Shown: positions 19,089-29,229, numbered from the stretch's first letter. The stretch is DNA of 64,000 bases from Ignavibacteria bacterium (GCA_016720145.1 JADJXV010000001.1:372001-436000), one strand, 5' to 3'. Program-made: numbers and translations. The notes: generated by a model not told the origin, from the sequence alone.

Positions 19089-20987
19089 CTACACTTCCAA
19101 ATACGTATATCCATACAATCCTGACCTATAAATTGTCAGGAATTCCTTACCTTCAAGAACAGAAATTTTACCTTCTTTTACAGAATTACTCACCCATGTT
19201 TCCATCGTTCTTACTAACTTCTTCGCGCTGAATTGTACATAATCTAGAACATCAGCAACTGTCTCACCATCAAGGATTTGCTGTATTCGTATCCGTCGCC
19301 ATCGGTGATGACGTGTACAGCATTTGTATCGCCAAAGAGATTGTGCAAGTCTCCTAAAATCTCTTGATAAGCGCCAACTAAGAACACAGCTAAATAATAC
19401 GGTTCGCCTTCTTTTAAGTCGTGAACAGGAATGTACGGTATAAAGTCCCGTGGACCGACAAATCTGTCAATCTTCCCATCTGAATCACAGGTTATATCTT
19501 GTAAAGTTGCCTCTCGCATTGGCTTTTCGCTCAATCGATGAATCGGCATAATAGGGAAGAGCTGATCGATTGCCCATGAATCCGGTAATGATTGGAAAAG
19601 CGAGAAATTACAGAAGTACTTGTCAGCAAGCATCTTAGGTAATGCGCGGAGTTCTTCAGGGGGATGCTTCATCTCCGCTGTCAACCTCCTGACTTCACCG
19701 GCAATTGTCCAGTACAAACTCTCAACTTGCGCTCTGATAGTCAGATTCAACAAACCCAAGCTGAATAAATCTAGCGCTTCTTCTCGCATTTGCTGTGCAT
19801 CATGCCAGGACTCAATCATACTTCTACTTGAAAGTTCAAGGAGGATTTTCTTGAGTTCACGGGGAATATCATGGTCGTCGACTTTGATTTTCCGTTCTTC
19901 TTCATTCAGATTTGGCGGTGTCGATGTCTCGAGTACATTAAACACCAGCACCGAGTGATGTGCAGTGCGCGCGACCGGATTCAGTAATAAGGTGTGGATG
20001 AGGGAGATTGTTTTTGTCAGCGGCGTCCTTGAGCGTGTAAATAGCATCATTGGCATACTCTTGAATCGAATAATTGATACTGTTATTCGCGCTTGAACGT
20101 GAACCGTCATAATCGACTCCTAAACCTCCGCCAATATCCACAAATTCAATAGAACAACCTAGTTGCTGAATTTGAATGTAGAATTGAGCCACTTCACGGA
20201 GACCGGATTTAATCTTACGTATATTCGTAATCTGACTTCCAAGATGAAAGTGGATGAGCTTAATACATTCAAGAATATCAGCATCACGAGCGTAGGTAAT
20301 TGCTTCCAATAGTTCGCTCGCTGTTAGTCCGAATTTACTTTGATCTCCACCGGATTCCTCCCATTTACCACTTCCTGAGGCAGCGAGTTTGATGCGAATT
20401 CCAATATTAGGACGTACATTGACTCGCTCTGCGACAGACTTAATAAGCTTGAGTTCGTTGAGCTTTTCAACAACGATAAAAATACGCTTACCCATCTTTT
20501 GAGCTAGAAGGGCTAGCTCGATAAACTCTTCATCTTTATAGCCATTACAGATGATAAGCGCGTCGGGATTGTCCATAATTGCAAGAACTGCATGAAGCTC
20601 TGGCTTGGAACCTGCCTCAAGACCAATGTGGAATTTCTTGCCATGGCGAACGATTTCTTCAACCACCGGACGCTGTTGATTGACCTTGATAGGATAGACA
20701 TTATAGTAATTACCCTTATAGTCATATTCCTTCGAAGCAATATTAAAGCATCCTGATATTTTTTCAATTCGATTATCCAAAATATCAGGGAAACGCAAAA
20801 GAACAGGCAGAGCTACATCACGTAACATCAAATCCTCTACAAGTTCCTTGAGGTCTATTGCAGGACCCTTGGACTTGCGCGGACTCACCGTCACATTGCC
20901 TTTGTCGTTGATTCCAAAGTAGTTAATTCCCCATCCATTGACATTGTATAATTCAGCAGCATCTTCTGTTCGCCATTTTCTCATCAA
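19089..20987 (-). CDS. speA: Biosynthetic arginine decarboxylase (two frameshifts)
   Basis: PLP enzyme of the alanine-racemase fold class converting arginine to agmatine, the first step of polyamine synthesis by the agmatine route. The N-terminal part contains YPIKVNQQ (PLP-binding Lys), HFHLGSQ and EFVDIGGGLGVDY. The middle part has TAHHSVLVFNVLE, SLPDSWAIDQLFPIMPIHR and GDTNAVHVI. The C-terminus has QQILDGETVADVLDYVQF and ends YGYTYLEV at 19089. The three parts occupy three frames. The first break is in the GCGCGC tract near 19968-19974 and the second near 19283 (one base missing after DGYEY). Total length of about 633 residues matches the family. An upstream ATG one codon before MRKW is equally possible as start. 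Confidence 0.92.
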
Positions 20988-21048
20988 TTTTTCTTTCTGT
21001 TTATTATGGTATTTGTACTCTATTTATTCAGGATAATTCTTTCAGTCT

Positions 21049-21139
21049 GTCACCCTGAACTTGTTTCAGGGTCTCCGTGGCTGTGCCGTAGTGCTTGTGT
21101 CTCATACTTGAGATAATGCTGAAATAAGTTCAGTATGAC
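21049..21139. repeat. 91-bp palindromic repeat, copy 1
   Basis: Imperfect inverted repeat: GTCACCCTGAACTTGTTTCA at one end and the near-complement TGCTGAAATAAGTTCAGTAT plus GAC at the other. Copy 2 starts 119 bp later and a third copy lies at 41761. It is in the speA-aspS spacer. Confidence 0.9.
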
Positions 21140-21167
21140 ATCGGCCACACATTGTTTTCTTAAGTTT

Positions 21168-21258
21168 GTCACCCTGAACTTGTTTCAGAGTCTCCGTGGC
21201 TGTGCCGTCGTGCTTGTGTCTCATACTTGCGGAGATGCTGAAACAAGTTCAGCATGAC
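21168..21258. repeat. 91-bp palindromic repeat, copy 2
   Basis: Same length and ends as copy 1. The intervening loop, with CTCCGTGGCTGTGCCGT and TGCTTGTGTCTCATACTTG, is nearly identical to copy 1, so the pair is a tandem duplication with a 119-bp period. Together they fill most of the 329-bp gap between speA and aspS. Confidence 0.9.
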
Positions 21259-21316
21259 AGCGACCACATTTAAATTGCACTATTTATGCCGCCACAAAAT
21301 GGTCAAAGAACCTAAA

Positions 21317-23095
21317 TTACTTCTCCACCGCACGCAAAGCAATTCCCAAATTTCTCAATTGCTCATCAACCACCTCCGATGGACATCCATCCATCAGCGA
21401 AAGCGCGCTTGTCGTTTTGGGGAAAGCGATCACTTCACGGATATTATCTGTACCTGCAAGTAACATCGCAAGTCTATCTAATCCAAAAGCAATTCCGCCA
21501 TGCGGAGGTGCGCCGAACTTCAGAGCAGTCAGTAAAAATCCGAATTTCTGTTCTGCTTCTTCCTTCGTAAGTCCAATCAAATCAAACATTCTCTGTTGCA
21601 CGGAATTCTGATGAATTCTAATACTTCCGCCTGCGGCTTCATAACCGTTGATAACTAAATCATGAGTCTGAGCTCTCGCTTTTTCAGGTGCAGAATCGAG
21701 CAAATGGACGTCATCTGCCATTGGCGCCGTGAATGGATGATGCCTCGCTATATATCGATTCTCCTCTTCAGAATACTCGAGAAGAGGGAATTCCACCACC
21801 CAATGGAAGGAAAATGTACCCTTCACACTCTCCAAAATACTTGTTCTGCGAGCGACTTCCGTGCGTAAAGCTCCGAGAATAGTAAAACAACGTTCCCACT
21901 CATCGACTGCGATTAACAGCAAGTCGCCATCAACTGCGTTCGATGCTGATTTAATAGAAGCTATCTCATCTTCTGTCAAGAACTTCGCAATAGGAGAATT
22001 CACCGCGCCATCGGTAAACTTCATCCAAGCGAGCCCGCCGGCACCGTATTTTTTAGCGTATTCTGTCAGTTCATCGAGTTGTTTTCGGGAGAAATCAGCG
22101 CATCCTTTGGCATTAAGTAAAGCAACTGTACCGTCTTTTTTGGCAAGGGCATTGGAAAAAACAGTAAAGCCGGAATTCTTTACAATTTCTGTGATTTCAG
22201 TAAGCTCAAGACCATACCGCAAGTCCGGCTTGTCACTCCCATAACGTGTCATACATTCATGAAATGTCATACGTTTGAATGGAGTTGCCACTTCATATCC
22301 TAAAATTTCTTTCCATGCTTTGGCTGTGAAATTCTCGGCAAGAGTGAGAATATCATCTTGTTCGATAAACGACATTTCAACGTCAATTTGGGTGAATTCC
22401 GGTTGGCGATCTGCGCGTAAATCTTCATCTCTAAAACACTTAACAATCTGCATATACCGATCAAAACCGCTCATCATGAGAATTTGTTTATAGAGCTGTG
22501 GAGACTGTGGCAAAGCATAAAAATTACCCTTATGCACGCGGCTCGGCACGAGATAATCTCTCGCTCCTTCGGGAGTAGATTTGGTAAGAATCGGTGTCTC
22601 GAATTCAAGAAAATTATTTTGTGCAAAGTATTGATGCGTAATCTGATAGAGCTGATTGCGCATGATGAATTTCTTTTGCAATTCCGGGCGTCGCATATCG
22701 AGGTAACGGTAGGTGAGGCGGAGTTCTTCGTTGGCTTGGGTGTCCGTTGAAATTTCAAACGGCGGTACTTCCGATCGATTAATAATTTCAAAATCTTCGA
22801 CTAATACTTCTATAAGTCCGGTTGGAATATTCTTATTTGGATTCTCACGTTCACGCACGGTTCCGGCAATCCATACCACAAATTCCGAACGTATTTCTTT
22901 TGCTTTTTCAGCAAGTTCAGGAGAGACATCCGGCAAGATGACAGCTTGTGTAATTCCATACCTGTCACGGACATCGATAAACATCAATCCACCCATATTC
23001 CTGTGCGAATTCACCCATCCATTGAGCACAATTTTCTCTCCCGAATTCTCGATTCGAAGCTCACCATTCGTATGCGTTCTTTTCCTAAAAATCAT
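21317..23095 (-). CDS. aspS: Aspartyl-tRNA synthetase
   Basis: Class II synthetase charging tRNA-Asp. The 592 residues match the bacterial type. In order: an anticodon-binding OB fold (VLNGWVNSHRNMGGLMFIDV), the class II motif 1 region, motif 2 FRDEDLRADRQPEFTQID, the bacterial GAD insertion, and motif 3 GIAFGLDRLAMLLAG followed by IREVIAFPKT. The reading frame is intact throughout, unlike several neighbours. Whether it is discriminating or nondiscriminating (also charging tRNA-Asn) cannot be told here; no asnS or gatCAB genes are in the window. Confidence 0.97.
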   Translation of the reverse strand: MIFRKRTHTNGELRIENSGEKIVLNGWVNSHRNMGGLMFIDVRDRYGITQAVILPDVSPELAEKAKEIRSEFVVWIAGTVRERENPNKNIPTGLIEVLVEDFEIINRSEVPPFEISTDTQANEELRLTYRYLDMRRPELQKKFIMRNQLYQITHQYFAQNNFLEFETPILTKSTPEGARDYLVPSRVHKGNFYALPQSPQLYKQILMMSGFDRYMQIVKCFRDEDLRADRQPEFTQIDVEMSFIEQDDILTLAENFTAKAWKEILGYEVATPFKRMTFHECMTRYGSDKPDLRYGLELTEITEIVKNSGFTVFSNALAKKDGTVALLNAKGCADFSRKQLDELTEYAKKYGAGGLAWMKFTDGAVNSPIAKFLTEDEIASIKSASNAVDGDLLLIAVDEWERCFTILGALRTEVARRTSILESVKGTFSFHWVVEFPLLEYSEEENRYIARHHPFTAPMADDVHLLDSAPEKARAQTHDLVINGYEAAGGSIRIHQNSVQQRMFDLIGLTKEEAEQKFGFLLTALKFGAPPHGGIAFGLDRLAMLLAGTDNIREVIAFPKTTSALSLMDGCPSEVVDEQLRNLGIALRAVEK

Positions 23096-23218
23096 TGCTT
23101 ATATCCGCTATGTTGTTTGTAAAAAGTCATTTTTCATCGTTTTTACCGTAATTTTACGGCTCTTGAAACGGCAATAAACAAAATTTCGAGCAACTATCAA
23201 ACATACTTCTTAAAAAAC

Positions 23219-23602
23219 ATGCTAAAGTGCTATTATTATTTCGTTAATTCTATTATTCCCTCAGCTAAATTCCTCACCTCATCTTGCGGTCACCCTTGCC
23301 GTCCAAGCGTTTATGGAGTTTTCTTACTTTCATTTGCTTTATTCATTGCAGGATGTTCAGATGATGGCTGGTCAGACAAAAAAGAGAATTTTACGCAAAC
23401 GTATATGGAAATTCTCATCACCCGCGAACAAATTCAAGACAGCACAAAAGCAAATACTGAAGTAGCTAAAGTAATGGCAAGTCATGGTTACGATCAGCAG
23501 AGTTTTGGTGAACAGTTTATGGAGTATTCGCGCACGCCGGAAGTATTGAAAGCGATTATGGATTCGGCGCAGAAACGTGCTCAACGTGAATTGAAACGGT
23601 AG
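23219..23602 (+). CDS. Small lipoprotein of unknown function
   Basis: 127 residues from the ATG at 23219, but a long polar stretch precedes the signal-like segment (YGVFLLSFALFIAGC). The true start may therefore be a GTG near 23309, giving about 97 residues. The lipobox is LFIAGC. The mature part is charged and helical (REQIQDSTKANTEVAKVMAS) and resembles short Bacteroidota lipoproteins of the DUF4296 kind, but the match is weak. It is divergent from aspS. Confidence 0.6.
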   Translation: MLKCYYYFVNSIIPSAKFLTSSCGHPCRPSVYGVFLLSFALFIAGCSDDGWSDKKENFTQTYMEILITREQIQDSTKANTEVAKVMASHGYDQQSFGEQFMEYSRTPEVLKAIMDSAQKRAQRELKR

Positions 23603-23690
23603 AAGCGAATAATTTCTGGAGAACAATTCCACGCACATTCTTCGCAGGGTTACCGCATCTAAACGCAGTGCTATAATTCGATACTCAAAA

Positions 23691-23857
23691 AGCCCTATAA
23701 GGGCGAAATAGTAATAGAAAATGCTTCCAAAAACCCTAAAAAGCTCCATCGGAGCGATATAGTAGTTGATGAGTGGAAGAGTATGTCGCTCCACTGGAGC
23801 TTTATTACCTTGCGCTATTATGTACTACTACTAAGATTTCGCTCCTAACGGAGCTAT
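23691..23857 (+). repeat. Composite palindrome repeat, copy 1
   Basis: String of small hairpins: AGCCCTATAAGGGCGAAATA, then AGCTCCATCGGAGCGATATA, then TGTCGCTCCACTGGAGCTT, then TTTCGCTCCTAACGGAGCT. The same series occurs in reverse orientation at 30838-31014. It fills most of the 378-bp gap 23603-23980; nothing else is evident there. Confidence 0.85.
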
Positions 23858-23980
23858 TCACATGGTCGTAAATTTTAATACGGAATCCCACATTCTTCTC
23901 TACAACAAGATTTTTCCCTAAATTGCAGCTCGATAGATTAATCAGTCAAATTCTTCCTCAACGAATTCAACAGCGCATAC

Positions 23981-26167
23981 ATGGTAAGGTTACGATACCC
24001 CGTCTATCGTCAGTATGATTCCAAAGATTGTGGACCTACTTGTGTGCGAATGATTGCCAAGTATTACGGCAAATCCTACCAACTCCAAACACTCCGAGAC
24101 CGAAGCTACATTTCACGCGAAGGTGTCACCCTGCGCGGTATCAGCGATGCTGCCGAATCAATTGGATTCAAAACCCGCGCAGGAAGAGTCAATTTTGATC
24201 AATTAAAGGAAATTCCGCTCCCGTGTATTCTCCATTGGCGGCAGAATCATTTTGTTGTATTGTATAAAGTTACGAAGGATAGACTTGTAATTGCCGACCC
24301 CGCTCACGGACTCATTACCTATACCAAAAAAGATTTCCTGGATGAATGGTCGCATAATAGCAAAGAACAGGGAATTGTTCTCATGATTGAGCCGACTCCC
24401 GACTTCAAATCAATGAAAGATGAAGGAAATCAAAAAGGCAAAGGTTTCACTTTTCTATTTGATTATCTGACAGGATACAAGCGTCATATAATTCAACTTG
24501 TTATCGGAGCGGTTGTAGGAAGTTTGATTGGATTGCTTTTCCCGCTTTTGACACAATCCTTAGTTGATTATGGTGTAAACACGCAAAATACCGACTTTGT
24601 CACTCTCATGTTGGTAGCTCAATTAGTGTTATTCTTTAGTCGCACAAGTGTTGAATTTATAAGAAGTTGGATACTTCTCCATATAGGTGCGCGCATCAAT
24701 ATCTCCATCGTCTCCGACTTCCTGATGAAGCTCATGAAGCTCCCGATGTCGTATTTTGATACGAAAATGATCGGTGATATTTTGCAGCGTATCGGTGACC
24801 ATAAGCGTGTCGAAGGATTCTTAACAAGCAACGGACTAAACGTCATTTTCTCCATCATTAATATCCTTGTTTTTGGGGTATTAATGGCGGTTTATAGTAT
24901 GAAAATGGCGTTGATTTTCGGTACCGGCAGCATTGCAGCGATTGGATGGGTGTTTATTTTCATGCGCAAGCGAGCTGAACTCGACTACAAACGTTTCGCT
25001 AAAATGAGTGAGAATCAGAGTTCGCTTATCCAGCTCATCAACGGCATGCAGGAAATCAAGCTCAACACCATCGAAACAGAAAAACGCTGGGAATGGGAAC
25101 GCTTGCAGGCAAATTTATTCCAGATTACGGTTAAGAGCTTGAGCTTGGGGCAGTATCAGCAGGCAGGGCTCTTATTTATCAATGAGTTAAAAAATATCAT
25201 CATAACGTTTCTTGCTGCCAATGAAGTGATTCATGGAAATATGACGCTTGGTATGATGATGTCAGTGTCCTATATCATTGGCGCGCTTAATAGTCCTATT
25301 GATCAATTACTTGGATTCTTTTCCACTGCACAGGATGCACGATTAAGTCTTGAGCGAATCCGTGAAATCCACACCAAAGACGATGAAGAAAACGACGAAC
25401 AAGAATTGCTGTCCGAATTACCGGCAGACAAAGCTATCCGCCTTCACAATATCAACTTCCATTATGATAATCCCCATGCCGAGCCGACGCTTTCGGGAAT
25501 TGACTGCATAATTCCGGCAGGGAAGACCACAGCAATTGTCGGCGTGAGTGGAAGCGGCAAAACGACACTCCTGAAGTTACTCTTGAAGTTCTACAAGCCC
25601 ACCACCGGTGAAATCCGCATTGGAAATTCCTACATCGAAAACATCAGCACCAAAGTATGGCGGGAGCATTGCGGAGTGGTGATGCAGGACGGGTTTATTT
25701 TCTCGGATACGATTGCCAGAAATGTTGCGCCGGGAGACGAACACATCAACCGCGAACGCCTCATGTATGCCGTGGAAGTAGCGAATATCAAAGAATTTAT
25801 CGAATCTCTCCCGCTCGGCTATACGACGAAAATAGGGCAAGACGGGCATGGACTAAGTCAGGGACAAAAGCAGCGTATTCTCATCGCGCGCGCAGTCTAT
25901 AAAAACCCCGATTATCTCTTCTTCGACGAAGCCACCAGCGCCTTAGACGCCAACAACGAACGCGCCATCATGGAAAAGCTCGGCAAATTCTGCGCCGGCA
26001 AGACGGTTCTCGTCATCGCCCACCGCCTGAGCACCGTTAAAAACGCCGACCAAATTCTCGTTCTCGACCGCGGCACGATTGTCGAGCGCGGCACCCACGA
26101 CGAACTCACCGCAGCACGAGGGATGTATTATCACTTAGTGAAGAATCAGTTGGAATTGGGGAATTAG
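23981..26167 (+). CDS. Peptidase C39 domain ABC exporter (bacteriocin/peptide type)
   Basis: 728-residue half-transporter that would cleave a leader peptide and export the mature peptide. The N-terminal C39 protease has Cys17 in DCGPTC, His90 in QNHFVVLY and Asp106 in ADPAHG, so the triad is complete. About six membrane helices follow (about 165-440). The ATPase has GVSGSGKTT, LSQGQKQRILIARA, LFFDEATSALD and IAHRLST. No HlyD-type adaptor, no double-Gly leader peptide ORF and no maturation enzyme are recognisable next to it. The 3' third is richer in GC than the rest (34 of 60 bases in 25921-25980). Confidence 0.93.
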   Translation: MVRLRYPVYRQYDSKDCGPTCVRMIAKYYGKSYQLQTLRDRSYISREGVTLRGISDAAESIGFKTRAGRVNFDQLKEIPLPCILHWRQNHFVVLYKVTKDRLVIADPAHGLITYTKKDFLDEWSHNSKEQGIVLMIEPTPDFKSMKDEGNQKGKGFTFLFDYLTGYKRHIIQLVIGAVVGSLIGLLFPLLTQSLVDYGVNTQNTDFVTLMLVAQLVLFFSRTSVEFIRSWILLHIGARINISIVSDFLMKLMKLPMSYFDTKMIGDILQRIGDHKRVEGFLTSNGLNVIFSIINILVFGVLMAVYSMKMALIFGTGSIAAIGWVFIFMRKRAELDYKRFAKMSENQSSLIQLINGMQEIKLNTIETEKRWEWERLQANLFQITVKSLSLGQYQQAGLLFINELKNIIITFLAANEVIHGNMTLGMMMSVSYIIGALNSPIDQLLGFFSTAQDARLSLERIREIHTKDDEENDEQELLSELPADKAIRLHNINFHYDNPHAEPTLSGIDCIIPAGKTTAIVGVSGSGKTTLLKLLLKFYKPTTGEIRIGNSYIENISTKVWREHCGVVMQDGFIFSDTIARNVAPGDEHINRERLMYAVEVANIKEFIESLPLGYTTKIGQDGHGLSQGQKQRILIARAVYKNPDYLFFDEATSALDANNERAIMEKLGKFCAGKTVLVIAHRLSTVKNADQILVLDRGTIVERGTHDELTAARGMYYHLVKNQLELGN

Positions 26168-26171
26168 GTAA

Positions 26172-26208
26172 TTTCGACCATTTCGGCTTCGCTCAATGGC
26201 CGTTTTTT
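26172..26208 (+). terminator. Probable terminator after the C39 exporter
   Basis: An imperfect hairpin (CCATT ... AATGG, with an inner GGC-TTC-GCT step) followed by TTTTTT just after the stop. The rest of 26209-26416 is AT-rich with no ORF; it contains TTTAACGCAAAGGTTGC at about 26349, a motif repeated at about 40237. Confidence 0.5.
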
Positions 26209-26416
26209 GGTTGTTTGGTTTTTCGGATGGGATGTTGGTTCTACAAACCGTAAATATTTGCTGTTGAAATGTTTTGCTTGATTGCTTTTGGTAGGGAAGA
26301 AATAACTGACTGGATGGAAATAATGTTGATGTAATCGAAAATTTTTAGGATTTAACGCAAAGGTTGCATTAATACAGATGTTTTGTGCTATTTTTTGACT
26401 TGCTTACTAACCCGAC

Positions 26417-26953
26417 ATGAATAAAATGACTTACTTAATTATAGGACTTATTGTAGGTGGACTAATCTTTGCTATTGTTTTATTTAAAAACAAACATAAC
26501 ATTTCGCAGGCAGACACCAAAGCGAAAAACACTAATGACAAAGACTTTCCACCAAAACCAAAGTGGAGACCCAACTTACTTACCGACATAGACCTGATTT
26601 ATCAAAAGGCAAAATATTACACAGGTGACAAATTACAATTCGCAATCTTCCAAAACGGGACTGTGACATTTTTTGCAAATAAAGTTGACAACATAGAAGA
26701 CAGTGCCAAAGCTACCCTTGACAAGATTTATAATTTCCATCCAGACTTTAAACCTATGGCAATGGACGATGGAAACTATCTTGTCGAGTATAGCCAACCA
26801 GCGTTTACCATTGTGTTTAAAGACGAAATAGATAATCATTGGGACTACATTCAAACAAATCACCAAGATGGAGTTTGTAGAGACGAAGTTTTAATCAATT
26901 CACAAGGTCAACACAATGTTTTTGACAGTGTTGGAAAGATTTGCCTCTTTTGA
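26417..26953 (+). CDS. Membrane-anchored protein of unknown function
   Basis: 178 residues: one N-terminal membrane helix (YLIIGLIVGGLIFAIVLF), a short charged linker (KAKNTNDKDFPPKPKWRP), then a soluble domain with no motif I recognise. The composition (TLDKIYNFHPDFKPMAMD, then GNYLVEYSQPAFTIVFKDE) resembles small stand-alone Bacteroidota proteins. It is the first gene of the plus-strand island. The gap after it (26954-27263) holds cloverleaf repeat copy A and, before that, a G-rich stretch (26,060 bases downstream of the window start plus about 1 kb) without an ORF. Confidence 0.65.
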   Translation: MNKMTYLIIGLIVGGLIFAIVLFKNKHNISQADTKAKNTNDKDFPPKPKWRPNLLTDIDLIYQKAKYYTGDKLQFAIFQNGTVTFFANKVDNIEDSAKATLDKIYNFHPDFKPMAMDDGNYLVEYSQPAFTIVFKDEIDNHWDYIQTNHQDGVCRDEVLINSQGQHNVFDSVGKICLF

Positions 26954-27080
26954 CGCGCAAAAATGTTTATGGACGCACAACAACCAATAGTAGTTAAGAC
27001 TTATGACCCAATCAGACAATAAAACAGTACATAACAAGGGGTTTGCGATTGCGCGGTGGGCAGTGCTTCGCAGACACATT

Positions 27081-27203
27081 CCCAGTCCGGGTATTTCTTA
27101 GAACTGCTCATCAAACACTAATCTAAGAACCGTACTACACTATCAACCTGCAACCGTTTCAACGATAAGTATTTACGGTCAGTAATAAGAATGACCGGTC
27201 GCA
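27081..27203. repeat. Cloverleaf repeat, copy A
   Basis: Shares CCAGTCCG, TTCTTAGAACTGC, TGCAACCGTTTCA, TATTTACGGTCAGT and TGACCGG with the copies at 29733, 34353 and 40912. The third arm GGTCA...TGACC is intact; the outer stem is eroded. Confidence 0.75.
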
Positions 27204-27263
27204 ATCAGACATAAAAAACAACAGACAAAAACTCATACTTAATTAGTTAAAAAAATAGCAACA

Positions 27264-28219
27264 ATGAAGCAAATAACAACATTAGGACACAGTACACTCA
27301 AAGTTAACCGCATTGGTCTTGGTTGTATGGGCATGTCTGAGTTTTATGGTTCTTTAATGAACAGGAATCAATCAATACTTTGCATAAAGCCATAGACTTA
27401 GGAGTGAATTTTTTTGATACAGCCGACATGTATGGTTGGGGATCCAATGAACGTTTATTAGGCAAAGCCTTTAAAGAACATTGGAGCGAGTTAGTTATAG
27501 CGACCAAGTTTGCTGTGATGAGAGGTCCCAATGGTGAATTTCTTGGACTAAACGGTAAACCTGAATATGTAAAGCAAGCGTGCGAAATGAGTCTTACAAA
27601 TTTGGGAGTGGATACTATTGACTTGTATTATATGCATCGAAAAGACCCCAAACTAGAAATAGAAGAAATTGTTGGTGCTATGAGTGACTTGGTAAGAGAC
27701 GGAAAAGTAAGACACTTAGGCATTTGTGAAGCGAATGCAGAAATGATTCGGAGAGCACATGCTGTTCACCCGCTGAGTGCCGTGCAAAACGAATACTCAT
27801 TATGGAGCCGAGAACCGGAGCAAGATATTTTGGATGTGTGCCAAGATCTTGGAATCACATTTGTCGCGTATAGTCCACTCGGTCGTGGGTTTTTAACCGG
27901 AGCAATCAAAAGTCGGACAGATTTAGAAGCAAGTGATTGGAGACTTACCCTACCTCGCTTTACTGACCAAGCGATAACAGAAAATCTAAAATTTGTGGAC
28001 GTAATAGATCAGATAGCACAAGATAAAAAAGTCTCCAAAGCGCAAGTCGCTCTTGCTTGGGTGCTAAGCAAAAACGATGAAATTGTGGCTATCCCGGGAA
28101 CGAGAAACGTTCAACGTCTTGAAGAGAATGTAAAAGCATTTACCGTGGAACTAACTACCAATGATTTGGCTCGTATTCAAGAGTCTATGCCTTCTCAAAC
28201 AATCGGCACTCGGTATTAA
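27264..28219 (+). CDS. Aldo/keto reductase (frameshifted near the 5' end)
   Basis: NADPH-dependent carbonyl reductase with a TIM-barrel fold, about 318 residues. The N-terminus MKQITTLGHSTLKVNRIGLG through MGMSEFYGSL is in one frame from the ATG at 27264; the rest, NEQESINTLHKAIDLG onward, is in another. Restoring one base near 27353-27357 fuses them. Catalytic residues are present: Asp and Tyr in FFDTADMYG, Lys in IATKFAV and His in YYMHRKD. IPGTRNVQRLEENVKA is the cofactor-binding end. It sits 60 bp after cloverleaf copy A. Confidence 0.88.
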
Positions 28220-28335
28220 TTGACCCAACAACTTGAACAACTGAAAATGTTCGGAAAGAAACCGCAACAGATGCGTATGTAAAAAGTAACAGGCCATGCT
28301 ATAACCCAAGATTTATCAACATAATAACAACCACA

Positions 28336-28743
28336 ATGGATACGATAACAGTACAAGCAACAATCTCAGCACCCAAACAAAAAGTGTGGGACTATTATAC
28401 ATTGCCCGAGCATATCACAAAATGGAATTTTGCCAGTGATGATTGGTGCTGTCCAACGGCCTCTAACGATCTAAAAGTGGGTGGAAGGTATGTCGCGAGA
28501 ATGGAAGCCAAAGACGAGAGTTTTGGTTTTGACTTTGATGCAACCTATACCGAAATCAATGAAGGACAAAGCTTTAGGTATGTATTTGGCGATCGTGCTG
28601 CATCCGTGGAGTTTAGCGAACAAGAAGGGAAGACGCAAGTAACAGTAACCTTCGACCCTGAAACGGTGCACTCTGTCGATCTTCAACGACAAGGTTGGCA
28701 AGCGATATTGGATAATTTTAAAAAATATACGGAAACCAACTAA
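28336..28743 (+). CDS. SRPBCC (AHSA1-like) protein
   Basis: 135-residue START-like helix-grip protein. Landmarks are ISAPKQKVWDYYTLPEHITKW near the N-terminus, a central WCCPTASNDLKVGGRYVAR and the C-terminal QGWQAILDNFKKYTE helix. Such proteins bind a hydrophobic ligand or act as stress cochaperone-like factors; the ligand is unknown. It follows the aldo/keto reductase by about 115 bp. Confidence 0.85.
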   Translation: MDTITVQATISAPKQKVWDYYTLPEHITKWNFASDDWCCPTASNDLKVGGRYVARMEAKDESFGFDFDATYTEINEGQSFRYVFGDRAASVEFSEQEGKTQVTVTFDPETVHSVDLQRQGWQAILDNFKKYTETN

Positions 28744-28749
28744 ACTATA

Positions 28750-28855
28750 GGTTTTCCGCATCACAACACCCGCATGGACGTTGAAAAGGGGGTAACTGCC
28801 CTTCTAGGGCTAAAGAAATGGATTATTTCCCCTTAAAAATTTGAAGCGGAAACCC
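28750..28855. repeat. Imperfect inverted repeat between cassette genes
   Basis: GGTTTTCCGC at 28750-28759 and GCGGAAACCC at 28846-28855 are near-complements 106 bp apart; smaller palindromes lie between them (GCCCTTCTAGGGC, GGATTATTTCC). It occupies almost all of the spacer between the SRPBCC and DUF2200 genes. Confidence 0.6.
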
Positions 28856-28866
28856 TAAACTAAACT

Positions 28867-29229
28867 ATGAACGTTACGCCTGAACATAACCAACGAATAG
28901 CTGCTATGACGTTTGCGTCTGTCTATCCACATTATGTGACGAAAGTGGAGAAGAAAGGCAGAACGATTAGAGAATTGCATCAAGTCATTGAATGGTTGAC
29001 AGGTTATGACGACAAGCGAATTCATGAACTGATTGCAACGAATGTAACATTTAAAGCATTTTTTGAGGGTGCTACATTACACTCAAACGCTGCCATGATT
29101 ACCGGAATGATTTGTGGTTATCGAATAGAAGAAATAGAAAATCCTCTCACAAAGCACGTACGGTATCTCGACAAATTAGTTGATGAATTGGCAAAGGGTA
29201 GAAAAATGGAAAAAATTCTAAGAAATTAA
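28867..29229 (+). CDS. DUF2200 family protein
   Basis: 120 residues matching the DUF2200 family along nearly its full length: MTFASVYPHYVTKVEKKGRT, IEWLTGYDDKRI and the MITGMICGYRIEEI segment, ending LDKLVDELAKGRKMEKILR. The family is small, cytosolic and uncharacterised; it is often found in mobile or accessory DNA. It lies between two SRPBCC genes with short gaps. Confidence 0.85.
   Translation: MNVTPEHNQRIAAMTFASVYPHYVTKVEKKGRTIRELHQVIEWLTGYDDKRIHELIATNVTFKAFFEGATLHSNAAMITGMICGYRIEEIENPLTKHVRYLDKLVDELAKGRKMEKILRN

Noticed and set aside
23219..23981. Double-glycine precursor peptide for the C39 exporter
   Set aside because: The only ORF there encodes a lipoprotein with no Gly-Gly leader.
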